64,000 bases of DNA from Streptomyces nojiriensis (GTDB lineage Bacteria; Actinomycetota; Actinomycetes; Streptomycetales; Streptomycetaceae). This document shows positions 15,598-23,510 of the stretch, piece by piece (positions within the stretch are counted from its first letter, which is position 1; every line of letters begins with the position of its first letter). The DNA is taken from assembly GCF_017639205.1 (NCBI RefSeq), contig NZ_CP071139.1:7253501-7317500 (forward strand), given 5' to 3'. Position numbers and translations under genes: made by a program. The notes under the pieces are model-generated. The model was not told where the DNA came from. It saw only the letters and a list, made by a program, of their open reading frames with translations, and did no database searches.

Positions 15598-17397
15598 TTA
15601 CCGGCGGGCGGCGTACTCACGGAATCCGCGGCCGGTCTTCCGGCCCAGGCAGCCCGCCGCCACCAGGTGCTCCAGCAGCGGGGACGGGGCCAGGCCCGGG
15701 TCGCGGAACTCCTTGTGCAGGACCTTCTCGATGGCCAGCGAGACATCCAGGCCGACCACGTCGAGGAGCTCGAACGGGCCCATCGGGTAGCCGCCGCCCA
15801 GCTTCATCGCCGCGTCGATCTGGTCGATGTCGGCGTAGTGCTGCTCGACCATCTTGATCGCGTTGTTGAGGTACGGGAACAGCAGCGCGTTCACGATGAA
15901 GCCGGCCCGGTCGCCGCAGTCCACCGGGTGCTTGCGCACCTTGAGGCAGATCTCGCGGACCGTGGCGTGCACGTCGTCGGCGGTCAGGACGGTCCGGACC
16001 ACCTCGACCAGCTTCATCGCCGGGGCCGGGTTGAAGAAGTGCATGCCGATCACGTCCTGGGGACGCGAGGTCACGCGGGCGACCGCGATCACCGGCAGCG
16101 AGGAGGTGGTGGTGGCCAGCACCGCACCCGGCTTGCAGACCTTGTCCAGGGCCGCGAACAGCTCCTGCTTGACCGCCAGGTCCTCGGCGACGGCCTCCAC
16201 GGCCAGGTCCACCTCCGCGAAGGCGTCCAGCGACCCGGCCGGGGTGATCCGGTCCAGGGTCTGGGCCGCGCCCTCCTCGGTCAGGCGGCCCTTGGACACC
16301 GCACGGCCCAAGGACTTCCCGATCGCGGCCTTGGCGGCCTCGGCCTTCTCCTGGCTGCGGGCGGCGAGCACCACGCTGTAACCGGCCTGCGCGAAGACCT
16401 GGGCGATCCCGCTCGCCATGGTCCCCGAGCCGGCCACGCCGACCGAGCCGACCGGACGGCCGCTGCCGACCAGGGACCCGTCGAGCGGGGTCTGCAGGTC
16501 GCGGACGATCACCGAGCTGCCCGGCGCCTCGTACGTGTAGAAGCCGCGGCCGGACTTCTGCCCGGTCAGGCCGGCCTCGGCCAGCTGGCCCAGGATCGGG
16601 GCCGGGGCGTGCAGCCGGTCGCCGGAGGAGGCGTACATGGCCTCCAGGACGGTACGGGCGGTGTCCACGCCGATCAGGTCGAGCAGCGCGAGCGGGCCCA
16701 TGGGCAGCCCGCAGCCCAGCCGCATCGCCGCGTCGATGTCCTCGCGGGAGGCGTACCGCGCCTCGTACATCGCGGCGGCCTGGTTGAGGTAGCCGAAGAG
16801 CAGGCCGTCGGCGACGAAGCCGGGCCGGTCGCCGACCGGCACGGGCTCCTTGCCGAGCTCGCGGGCCAGCTCGGTGACCGCGTCGACGGCCGGCGGGGCG
16901 GTCAGGACGCAGGAGACGATCTCGACCAGCTTCATCGCCGGCGCCGGGTTGAAGAAGTGCAGGCCCAGCACGCGCTCGGGGCGCAGGGACTCGGCGGCCA
17001 GGCGCGTCACCGACAGGGCGTTGGTGCCGGTGGCCAGGACGGTGTCGGGCCGCACGATCGCGTCGAGCTCGCGGAACACCTGCTGCTTGATCTCGTACGA
17101 CTCGGGGACGACCTCGATGACCAGATCGGCCTCGGCGGCGGCGCCCAGGTCGGTGAAGGTGCGGAAGCGGGCGAGCACGTCGGCCCGCTCCTGCTCGGTG
17201 AGCCGCTCCCGGGCGACGGAGCGCGCGGTGGCCGCGGCGAGGGCGGTCGCGGCCCGCTGGGCGGCGGCCTCGCTGATGTCGATGCCGATGACCTCGCGGC
17301 CGGCCCGGGCAAGGACCTCGGCGATGCCGGTGCCCATCGTGCCGAGTCCGATGACGGCGATGGTCTGGAGGGTGGGCTGACTGGACTGACGGTCCAT
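15598..17397 (-). CDS. Double-domain 3-hydroxyacyl-CoA (3-hydroxybutyryl-CoA) dehydrogenase
   Basis: 599 residues. Two complete 3-hydroxyacyl-CoA dehydrogenase units in tandem: the first has VIGLGTMGTGIAEVLA near residue 14 and LHFFNPAPAMKLVEIV near 155; the second has VGSVGVAGSGTMASGIAQV near 315 and MHFFNPAPAMKLVEVV near 455. Usual family members have one unit of about 285 residues. Each unit has its own NAD Rossmann motif, His-containing catalytic stretch and C-terminal helical domain (DCGDRAGFIVNALL and similar). It oxidises (S)-3-hydroxybutyryl-CoA and homologues, linking acetoacetyl-CoA/PHB metabolism to the crotonyl-CoA used by Ccr. The open frame upstream to 17715 is non-coding leader. 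Confidence 0.9.
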   Translation of the reverse strand: MDRQSSQPTLQTIAVIGLGTMGTGIAEVLARAGREVIGIDISEAAAQRAATALAAATARSVARERLTEQERADVLARFRTFTDLGAAAEADLVIEVVPESYEIKQQVFRELDAIVRPDTVLATGTNALSVTRLAAESLRPERVLGLHFFNPAPAMKLVEIVSCVLTAPPAVDAVTELARELGKEPVPVGDRPGFVADGLLFGYLNQAAAMYEARYASREDIDAAMRLGCGLPMGPLALLDLIGVDTARTVLEAMYASSGDRLHAPAPILGQLAEAGLTGQKSGRGFYTYEAPGSSVIVRDLQTPLDGSLVGSGRPVGSVGVAGSGTMASGIAQVFAQAGYSVVLAARSQEKAEAAKAAIGKSLGRAVSKGRLTEEGAAQTLDRITPAGSLDAFAEVDLAVEAVAEDLAVKQELFAALDKVCKPGAVLATTTSSLPVIAVARVTSRPQDVIGMHFFNPAPAMKLVEVVRTVLTADDVHATVREICLKVRKHPVDCGDRAGFIVNALLFPYLNNAIKMVEQHYADIDQIDAAMKLGGGYPMGPFELLDVVGLDVSLAIEKVLHKEFRDPGLAPSPLLEHLVAAGCLGRKTGRGFREYAARR

Positions 17398-17643
17398 CGA
17401 GGGACTCCAGTGGAAGAGGGTGACGACTGAGGGGCGCGCGGCGCACGGCGCGCGCGGATGCCGTACGGAAGAGCCGTGCGGTGGAAGGACCCGGGGTGAG
17501 CGGGCCCGAGGAGGGGAGCCCGCGGGGAGATGAGTCCCTGGGGCGAGAACGGCGGAACCCTGTCCCGGGGTCACACCGTGGAATACGAACCGACCGGCAC
17601 GAGGCGGCTGCGTCACCAGGCCGCCCTCGTACGTGTTGAAACG

Positions 17644-17672
17644 ACAGTAACCCGCCGGTAACTGGTCCGCCA
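17644..17672 (-). promoter_or_regulatory. Candidate promoter of the 3-hydroxyacyl-CoA dehydrogenase gene
   Basis: On the minus strand TGGCGG (17672-17667), 17-nt spacer, TACTGT (17649-17644). A leader of about 240 nt would separate the start site from the ATG at 17397. The 395 bp between this gene and the HEAT-repeat gene otherwise holds only the conserved element and the opposing leaderless promoter. Confidence 0.4.
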
Positions 17673-17703
17673 GAGCGCGGAGATGTGACCTGTACCGCCC
17701 AAA

Positions 17704-17728
17704 TGTACCGATCATCGATCATCGATCA
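17704..17728 (-). promoter_or_regulatory. 25-nt conserved element upstream of 3-hydroxyacyl-CoA dehydrogenase gene (copy 2)
   Basis: Twenty-one of 25 bases match 14516-14540. Here it consists of overlapping ATCGATC-type repeats. It lies 32 bp beyond the predicted -35 box, against 42 bp for ccr: a difference of 10 bp, about one helical turn. A TGACCTGYACC string also occurs in both regions (14511-14521 and 17686-17696). Confidence 0.6.
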
Positions 17729-17780
17729 ACCGGCTGTCTCCGATGTCCCGAAACCCGGCACGGCGACCGCTGTGTCCCCC

Positions 17781-17786
17781 TAGGGT
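17781..17786 (+). promoter_or_regulatory. -10 box of a leaderless promoter
   Basis: TAGGGT ends 6 nt before the GTG start at 17793; no Shine-Dalgarno sequence is present. Confidence 0.6.
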
Positions 17787-17792
17787 GGCCGG

Positions 17793-18344
17793 GTGAACGA
17801 CGTGCTGGAGCGCCTGCGGGCGGAGGCGGGACCGTCCCCCGAGTACGAGGTGCTGCTCACGGCCGCCCCCGACGGTCTCGCCGCCTCCCTGACCTCGGCC
17901 GGGCTGCCCCTGTGGGCCCGCGAACTGGCCGCGTACCGGCTGGGCCTCGCGGGAGACCGTCGCGCCTTCGAATCCCTCGTCCTGCTCCTCAACCACCGGG
18001 ACCCGGCCCGCTGCGCGGCCGCCGCCGAGGCCCTGGCCGTCCTGGGCGACCCGCGCACCGCCCGCGCGGCGGCGGCCCTCGCCACCAACGCCCTGCGCAC
18101 GGCCTACGCCCTGCAGCCCGTGCGGCTGCTCACCGCCCTGCGCGCCCCCGAGTCCGTACCGGCCCTGATGGCCACCCTGACGCGGCTGCTGTCCCCGCGC
18201 GACCCGTACTGGCGGGTGGCCCTGGCCTGCGTCGAGGGCCTCGGCGCCCTCGCCGACCCCCGCGCCCGCGAACTGCTCGTCCGCGCCCAGTCCCACCCCC
18301 GGCTGGCGGTGGCGGCGACGGGCGCGCTGCGCAACCTGGGCTGA
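17793..18344 (+). CDS. HEAT-repeat domain protein
   Basis: 183 residues, Ala/Leu/Arg-rich and all-helical in appearance, with repeated helical pairs of about 30 residues (LLNHRDPARCAAAAEALAVLGD; LRAPESVPALMATLTRLL; VALACVEGLGALADPRARELL). This is the pattern of HEAT/PBS-lyase-like scaffold repeats that mediate protein contacts. No catalytic motif. Transcribed divergently from the hydroxyacyl-CoA dehydrogenase gene from a leaderless promoter. Partner unknown. Confidence 0.75.
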   Translation: MNDVLERLRAEAGPSPEYEVLLTAAPDGLAASLTSAGLPLWARELAAYRLGLAGDRRAFESLVLLLNHRDPARCAAAAEALAVLGDPRTARAAAALATNALRTAYALQPVRLLTALRAPESVPALMATLTRLLSPRDPYWRVALACVEGLGALADPRARELLVRAQSHPRLAVAATGALRNLG

Positions 18345-18371
18345 GGGTCGCGGCCCGGGGATCGCGGGCCG

Positions 18372-18791
18372 CTATGCGGCGATGACCGCGAAGGCCTCGA
18401 TCTCGACCAGGAGTTCGGGCCGGACCAGCGCGGAGACCTGTACCGCCGAGGAGGCCGGCAGGCGGTCGGCCGCGATCACCGCGTCGCGGGCCTCCCGTAC
18501 CGCAGGCAGGAACGCGACGTCCGTGACGAAGTAGGTGAGCTTCACGACGTCGTCGAAGGTCGCCCCGGCCGCAGCCAGGCACCGGCGCAGGTTCTCGAAC
18601 ACCTGCCGGGCCTGCGCGGCCGGATCCCCCTCGCCCACGACCTCGCCCCGCTCGTCGAGCGCACACTGCCCGGAGACGGCGACGAAGCGCCCCGTGCCCC
18701 ATACGACGTGGCTGTAGTGGGCGCTGGGGGCGACTCCTTCCGGCGCGGCGATACGGGTCGGGTGGCTGCTGGGCGACGGTGTCGTGGTCAT
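18372..18791 (-). CDS. RidA/YjgF-family deaminase
   Basis: 139 residues, the usual family size. Contains FVAVSGQCALDERGEVVGEGDPAAQARQ split over the first half and the C-terminal LPASSAVQVSALVRPELLVEIEA, the region that holds the substrate-binding Arg and conserved Glu of active RidA proteins. The family hydrolyses reactive 2-aminoacrylate-type enamines/imines. The ATG at 18791 is preceded by CAAGAT seven bases upstream (18804-18799), consistent with a leaderless transcript; an alternative GTG lies at 18797. Convergent with the HEAT-repeat gene. Confidence 0.85.
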   Translation of the reverse strand: MTTTPSPSSHPTRIAAPEGVAPSAHYSHVVWGTGRFVAVSGQCALDERGEVVGEGDPAAQARQVFENLRRCLAAAGATFDDVVKLTYFVTDVAFLPAVREARDAVIAADRLPASSAVQVSALVRPELLVEIEAFAVIAA

Positions 18792-18836
18792 GCGCACGAT
18801 CTTGCCCTCTCGCCCTCCCGCTCCGGCCGGCGGGCG

Positions 18837-20429
18837 TCAGCCCCGGAAGCCGAGCAGGCCGTGCAGGGCCGCGCCGCCCGCGGAGGCGGGCACCGCGCGG
18901 GTCGCCGTGGTCGGCTTCGGGGCCGCCTGGGCGGGGCAGGTGGCGTCCGTGGCCTTGCCCGTCGTCAGGTAGGCCGACACCTTCTCGTCCAGGCACTTGT
19001 TGCCGCTCAGGGCGATGCCGTGGTTGCCCCCGCCCTCCTCCACCACCAGGGCCGACCCCGACAGCTTCTCCCGCATGCTGAGCGCCCCCTCGAACGGGGT
19101 CGCCGCGTCGTCCGTCGCCTGGAGCAGCAGGGCGGGCGGGAGATCCGCGTTGGTCACGTCCGGGGCCTCGAGCGGCTCCGTCGGCCAGAACGCGCACGGG
19201 GCGTTGTACCAGGCGTTGTTCCAGGTCATGAACGGCGCCTTGGCGTGGGTGCGCCACATGTCCGCGCGCCACTGGTTCCAGTCCTTCGGCCAGGCCGAGT
19301 CCCGGCACTGCACCGCCGTGTAGACGCTGTAGCCGTTGCCCGCGGAGGGCTCCACCGCCCCGAACCGCTCGTAGGCGGCCACCAGCGGCTTCGGGTCCTT
19401 GGCCACGGCGTACGCGGCGAAGGCCTCGGCCAGGTTCGGCCAGTAGCCGTTGTAGTACCCGCCCGGCATGAAGGTGTCCTCCAGCTCCGCCGGCCCCACC
19501 TTGCCCCCCGCCGGACTCTCGCGCAGCGCGTCCCGCATCGCGTACCAGGCCTCCTCGACCGCCGCCGGGTCGGTGCCCAGCCGGTAGGTGGCGTCGTACT
19601 GGGCCACCCAGGCCAGGAAGGCCTTGTGGCGGGCGTCGAAGGCGAGGTCCTGGGCGAGGTTGTCCTCGTACCAGACCCCGCCCGGGTCGACCACGGAGTC
19701 CAGGACCAGCCGGTGTACGCGGCCCGGGTGGAGCTTGGCGTACACCGCGCCCAGGTAGGTCCCGTACGAGTAGCCGAAGTAGCTGATCCGCTCCGCGCCG
19801 AGAGCGCCGCGCAGGGCCTCGATGTCCCGGGCGGCCGAGACGGTGTCGATGTACGGCAGCACGTCCGCGTGCTTGGCCCCGCAGGACTCGGCGAAGGAGC
19901 GCACCCGGTCCAGGTTGGCCCGCTCGGTGGCCTCGTCCATGGGGACGGAGTCCGGCCGGGCGGGCTTGAAGTGCCCGGTCGCGCAGTCCAGGGCGGGCTC
20001 GCTCTTGCCGACGCCGCGGGGGTCGAAGCCGATCACGTCGTACTGGGCGGCCACCTCCTTGGGCAGGGCGGAGGCGATGTAACCGGCCAGGCTGCGGCCG
20101 CTGCCGCCCGGGCCGCCCGGGTTGACCAGCAGCGGGCCCTGGGAGGCGGGGCCGGTGTGCGGGACCCGGGTCAGGGCGAGGGTGATCTGCCGGCCGTCCG
20201 GACGCGCGTGGTCGAGGGGCACCTTGAGGGACGCGCACTGCAGCGTGGGGTACCGCGGGGTGGTGCAGCCGGTCCAGCGCAGCGCGGCCCGAGCCGGCGC
20301 CTGGGCGGCCGGATCGGCCGGTCCGGCGGGCGCGGCCGTGACCGGGCTCGCGAGGGCGGCGGCTACGGTGGCGGCGACGGTGGAGATCGACAGCAGGACA
20401 GCGGCGCGCTTCTTCAAGGGGTGGAGCAT
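18837..20429 (-). CDS. Secreted tripeptidyl aminopeptidase-like alpha/beta hydrolase
   Basis: 530 residues. Sec signal peptide at the N-terminus (positive KKR, hydrophobic residues 9-28, AxA-like site near 32). Then an alpha/beta hydrolase core: oxyanion region LLVNPGGPGGSG near 100-111, nucleophile elbow FGYSYGT with Ser221, and a C-terminal TAP-like domain with the Asp (LLLQATDDAATPFEGA) and His (EGGGNHGIAL) of the triad. This is the SCO-type extracellular tripeptidyl aminopeptidase family (Tap/SlpD/SlpE) that trims peptides from protein N-termini outside the cell. Paired cysteines in the mature part suggest disulfides. Confidence 0.88.
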   Translation of the reverse strand: MLHPLKKRAAVLLSISTVAATVAAALASPVTAAPAGPADPAAQAPARAALRWTGCTTPRYPTLQCASLKVPLDHARPDGRQITLALTRVPHTGPASQGPLLVNPGGPGGSGRSLAGYIASALPKEVAAQYDVIGFDPRGVGKSEPALDCATGHFKPARPDSVPMDEATERANLDRVRSFAESCGAKHADVLPYIDTVSAARDIEALRGALGAERISYFGYSYGTYLGAVYAKLHPGRVHRLVLDSVVDPGGVWYEDNLAQDLAFDARHKAFLAWVAQYDATYRLGTDPAAVEEAWYAMRDALRESPAGGKVGPAELEDTFMPGGYYNGYWPNLAEAFAAYAVAKDPKPLVAAYERFGAVEPSAGNGYSVYTAVQCRDSAWPKDWNQWRADMWRTHAKAPFMTWNNAWYNAPCAFWPTEPLEAPDVTNADLPPALLLQATDDAATPFEGALSMREKLSGSALVVEEGGGNHGIALSGNKCLDEKVSAYLTTGKATDATCPAQAAPKPTTATRAVPASAGGAALHGLLGFRG

Positions 20430-20541
20430 GGGGCCTCCCAGCCGAGGGTTCTGGGCGGAATCGTCCCGGAAACCACGCCTGGAAGGCGGGATTGGGCCGC
20501 CGATTGGCCCGATGTGATGACCGTTCAGGCGGTGCCGGCCG

Positions 20542-21573
20542 TCACAGGAGGCTGAGCTGTGTGGCTCCGGCGGCCGCGGAGCCGTCCGGCCGCTCCGGCG
20601 TGACGACCTTGCGGGCCTCGCCGCGCCGGGCCGGGCCGATGCCGAATTCGGCCGCCAGTTCGTGGACTTGGCGGGTGATCCGGCGCTGGTACCAGGTCGG
20701 CGCGTACGGCCCGCCCGCGTACATCCGCTCGTACCGGGGGACCAGGTGGGGGTGGTGGGCGCCCAGCCAGGCCGTGAACCACTCGCGCGCCCCGGGCCGC
20801 AGATGGAGTACCAGGGGTGTCACGGAGGTCGCACCGGCCTCGGCCACGGCCCGCACGGTCGCCCGCAGCTGCTCCGGGGAGTCCCCGAGGAAGGGGATCA
20901 CCGGGGCCATCAGCACCCCGCACTCGATCCCGGCGTCGGCGAGCGCCCGTACGGCGCCCAGCCGGGCGGCGGGGGAGGGGGTGCCCGGCTCGACGGTCCG
21001 CCAGAGCCCGGTGTCGGTGAAGCCGACCGAGACCGAGATGCCGACCTCGGTGGCCTCGGCGGCCTCCCGCAGCAGGGGGAGGTCGCGGAGGATCAGCGTG
21101 CCCTTGGTGAGGATCGAGAAGGGGTTGGCGCGGTCGCGCAGGGCCTCGATGATCCCGGGCATCAGCCGGTAGCGGCCCTCGGCCCGCTGGTAGCAGTCGA
21201 CGTTGGTGCCCATGGCGATGTGCGCGCCGGTCCAGCGGGGCGAGCCGAGCTCGCGGCGCAGCAGTTCGGGCGCGTTGGTCTTGACGACGATCTGCGAGTC
21301 GAAGCCGATGCCGGTGTCGAGGTCGAGATAGCTGTGCGTCTTGCGCGCGAAGCAGTACACGCAGGCGTGACTGCAGCCCCGGTAGGGGTTCACGGTCCAT
21401 TCGAACGGCATGCGCGAGGCGCCGGGCACCCGGTTGACGATCGACCGGGCGCGTACCTCGTGGAAGGTGATCCCCCGGAATTCGGGGGTGTCGATGGTCC
21501 GGGTCACGACGGCGTCGGCCCCGAAGAGCCCGGCGGGGCCGCCGGAGCCCGCGGTCAGATTCTCCCAGCGCAT
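20542..21573 (-). CDS. Radical SAM protein (Rv2578c family)
   Basis: 343 residues from an ATG with an excellent GAGGAGG site. The 4Fe-4S cluster motif is C-x3-C-x2-C in YRGCSHACVYCFARKTH (about residues 69-80), followed by SPL/Elp3-like barrel features (IAMGTNVDCYQRAEGRYRL; SILTKGTLILRDL). Homologues are widespread in actinobacteria and resemble spore photoproduct lyase-like radical SAM enzymes; the reaction is not established. A LexA-type box overlaps its promoter region, suggesting DNA-damage induction. Confidence 0.85.
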   Translation of the reverse strand: MRWENLTAGSGGPAGLFGADAVVTRTIDTPEFRGITFHEVRARSIVNRVPGASRMPFEWTVNPYRGCSHACVYCFARKTHSYLDLDTGIGFDSQIVVKTNAPELLRRELGSPRWTGAHIAMGTNVDCYQRAEGRYRLMPGIIEALRDRANPFSILTKGTLILRDLPLLREAAEATEVGISVSVGFTDTGLWRTVEPGTPSPAARLGAVRALADAGIECGVLMAPVIPFLGDSPEQLRATVRAVAEAGATSVTPLVLHLRPGAREWFTAWLGAHHPHLVPRYERMYAGGPYAPTWYQRRITRQVHELAAEFGIGPARRGEARKVVTPERPDGSAAAGATQLSLL

Positions 21574-21605
21574 GGTGCCTCCTCGGTGGTTCGCCCCGGA
21601 GAATA

Positions 21606-21617
21606 GAACAAATGTTC
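21606..21617 (-). promoter_or_regulatory. LexA (SOS) box upstream of the radical SAM gene
   Basis: The palindrome GAACAAATGTTC fits the actinobacterial/Gram-positive SOS consensus GAAC-N4-GTTC exactly. It ends 33 bp before the ATG at 21573 and abuts a TATTCT -10-like hexamer on the minus strand (21604-21599), a position suited to repression. Confidence 0.7.
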
Positions 21618-21640
21618 CCATGATCGTGCGGGCCTAGAAA

Positions 21641-21976
21641 ATGGCCCCGCTCGGCCGGCCGTGGTGGGAGTTCGTGCCGGTCGGGATGCCGGGGGGTGAC
21701 GCGCACGCGTACGCCGAGCAGCGGCGGGCGGCCCGTGCCGTCCACCTCGCGCAGACCCCCGCCGCGGCCTTCCGGCGATGGACCGCCGGGCTGGCCCTCG
21801 ACGGGGCCTGCGACGATCCCGCGACCTGCCCGCACACCCCGCCCCCGGCCCCCGGACCCCTGGGAACCGCGGCCCACCTCGCCGGCCTCCCGGACGACAC
21901 CCTGCCGGTCCACCTCCGCTGCCACGTCCGATCCGGATTTGGGCCACCGGCCCGGAGGTGGTTGGCTTCGCCGTGA
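21641..21976 (+). CDS. Small hypothetical protein
   Basis: 111 residues, soluble, rich in Pro, Ala, Arg and Trp, with three Cys in the C-terminal half (GACDDPATCPHT and RCHV). I recognise no domain. Codon bias is streptomycete-like. No clear ribosome-binding site; it may share the divergent promoter region with the LexA box. Uncertain but plausible. Confidence 0.5.
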   Translation: MAPLGRPWWEFVPVGMPGGDAHAYAEQRRAARAVHLAQTPAAAFRRWTAGLALDGACDDPATCPHTPPPAPGPLGTAAHLAGLPDDTLPVHLRCHVRSGFGPPARRWLASP

Positions 21977-22006
21977 CGAGCGATCACAACTGCTGGAGGA
22001 ACAGCT

Positions 22007-22450
22007 ATGGCGCAGGTCGAGGCCACCACGGAGCGGATCATCGCGGCCGACGCGGAGACCGTGTTCGACGCGCTGGCGGACTACACCGGGACCCGCGGGA
22101 AGCTGCTGCCCGAGCACTTCAGCGAGTACGAGGTGCGCGAGGGCGGCGACGGCGAGGGCACCCTGGTGCACTGGAAGCTCCAGGCCACCAGCAAGCGCGT
22201 ACGCGACTGCCTGCTGGAGGTCAGCGAGCCCACCGACGGCGAACTGGTGGAGAAGGACCGCAACTCCTCCATGGTCACCACCTGGCGGGTCACCCCGGCC
22301 GGTGAGGGCAAGTCCAAGGCCGTGGTCACCACCGTCTGGAACGGCGCCGGCGGCATCGGCGGCTTCTTCGAGCGCACCTTCGCGCCCAAGGGCCTCGGCC
22401 GGATCTACGACAGCGTGCTCGAGAAGCTGGCCGCCGAAGTGGAGCGCTGA
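22007..22450 (+). CDS. SRPBCC (START-like) family protein
   Basis: 147 residues forming a polyketide-cyclase/Bet v1-like fold: N-terminal strand VEATTERIIAADAETVFDAL, central hydrophobic beta-sheet and a C-terminal helix (APKGLGRIYDSVLEKLAAEV). These domains bind hydrophobic ligands. Strong GGAGGAACAGCT Shine-Dalgarno region before the ATG. No neighbour indicates a ligand. Confidence 0.8.
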   Translation: MAQVEATTERIIAADAETVFDALADYTGTRGKLLPEHFSEYEVREGGDGEGTLVHWKLQATSKRVRDCLLEVSEPTDGELVEKDRNSSMVTTWRVTPAGEGKSKAVVTTVWNGAGGIGGFFERTFAPKGLGRIYDSVLEKLAAEVER

Positions 22451-22563
22451 GCAACGGCGTTGACGGTGGGGCCGGGCCGGCGGCCTCACCGGATCGGGTG
22501 AACCCGCACCGCCCGCGGACCGCAGCTCCCCAGGGCGGACGGCCGACGGACCGCGCGCCGGCG

Positions 22564-22601
22564 GTCGCGCGCCGCGCCGGGCGTCGCGCGCCGCGCCGGG
22601 G
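22564..22601. repeat. 19-bp tandem duplication in the intergenic region
   Basis: Two adjacent 19-bp copies (22564-22582 and 22583-22601) that differ only at the last base, 76 bp before the M55 peptidase start. Part of a 226-bp intergenic region that otherwise shows only the peptidase promoter (TAGGGT at 22636-22641). Confidence 0.6.
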
Positions 22602-22635
22602 CGCGAGCCCCACGGTCGCCGGGGGCCTCGGCGGC

Positions 22636-22641
22636 TAGGGT
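22636..22641 (+). promoter_or_regulatory. -10 box of the peptidase operon
   Basis: TAGGGT 35 nt before the ATG at 22677. The predicted leader is about 28 nt and includes a G-rich ribosome-binding site. Confidence 0.5.
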
Positions 22642-22676
22642 GGCACCCTGAGCGCAACCGACCGCCCGGGGGCCCG

Positions 22677-23510
22677 ATGAAGATCCTCATCTCCGCCGAC
22701 ATGGAAGGCGCCACCGGCGTCACCTGGCCCGCGGACGTGCTGCCCGGAACCCCGCAGTGGGAACGCTGCCGCGCGATGTTCACCTCCGACGTCAACGCCG
22801 CCGTACTCGGCTTCTACGACGGCGGAGCCGACCAGGTCCTCATCAACGAGGCGCACTGGACCATGCGCAACCTGCTGCTGGAGAAGCTCGACGCCCGCGC
22901 CGAGATGATCACCGGCCGCCACAAGACCCTCTCCATGGTCGAGGGCGTCCAGCACGGCGACGTCGACGGCATCGCCTTCGTCGGCTACCACACCGGAGCC
23001 GGCTCCGAGGGGGTCCTCGCCCACACCTACCTCGCCAACTCCATCACCGGAGTCTGGGTCAACGGGACGCGCGCCAGCGAGGGGCTGCTCAACGCACACG
23101 TCGTCGCCGAGTACGGGGTCCCCGTCATCCTGGTCACCGGCGACGACCTCACCTGCGTGGACGCCGCGGGATACGCCCCCGGAGCCGCGACCGTCGCCGT
23201 CAAGGACCACGTCTCGCGCTACGCCGCCGTGTGCCGCACCCCGGCCCGTACCGCCGCCGACATCCGGGCCGCGGCCAAGGAGGCCACCGCCCTGGCCGTA
23301 CGCCACGACCCGGTCCGCGGCGGCCCCTTCACCGTGGAGCTGGAGTTCGACGCCGCGCACCTGGCCATGTCCGCGACGGTGGTCCCCGGCGTGGAGCGGT
23401 CCGGGGAGCGCAAGGTCGCGTACACCAGCGAAACCATGTACGAGGGGATCCGGGCCTTCAAAGCGGTCACGACGGTCGTCTCGGCGGCCGTGGAGGAGCA
23501 GTATGGCTGA
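22677..23510 (+). CDS. M55 family D-aminopeptidase (DppA-like)
   Basis: 277 residues. Begins MKILISADMEGATGV, where the Asp and Glu are zinc ligands of the DppA fold, and has the downstream metal and catalytic histidines (NEAHWTMRN; GYHTGAGSEGVLAHT). DppA of Bacillus is a decameric, self-compartmentalising enzyme that removes N-terminal D-amino acids from short peptides such as D-Ala-D-Ala. Its 3' end overlaps the next gene by 8 bp, first of a three-peptidase operon. A role in recycling cell-wall or D-residue peptides is likely. Confidence 0.9.
   Translation: MKILISADMEGATGVTWPADVLPGTPQWERCRAMFTSDVNAAVLGFYDGGADQVLINEAHWTMRNLLLEKLDARAEMITGRHKTLSMVEGVQHGDVDGIAFVGYHTGAGSEGVLAHTYLANSITGVWVNGTRASEGLLNAHVVAEYGVPVILVTGDDLTCVDAAGYAPGAATVAVKDHVSRYAAVCRTPARTAADIRAAAKEATALAVRHDPVRGGPFTVELEFDAAHLAMSATVVPGVERSGERKVAYTSETMYEGIRAFKAVTTVVSAAVEEQYG

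Noticed and set aside
17965..17985. TTCGAATCC-like tRNA T-loop string
   Set aside because: It lies inside the HEAT-repeat coding sequence, with no acceptor or anticodon arms around it.
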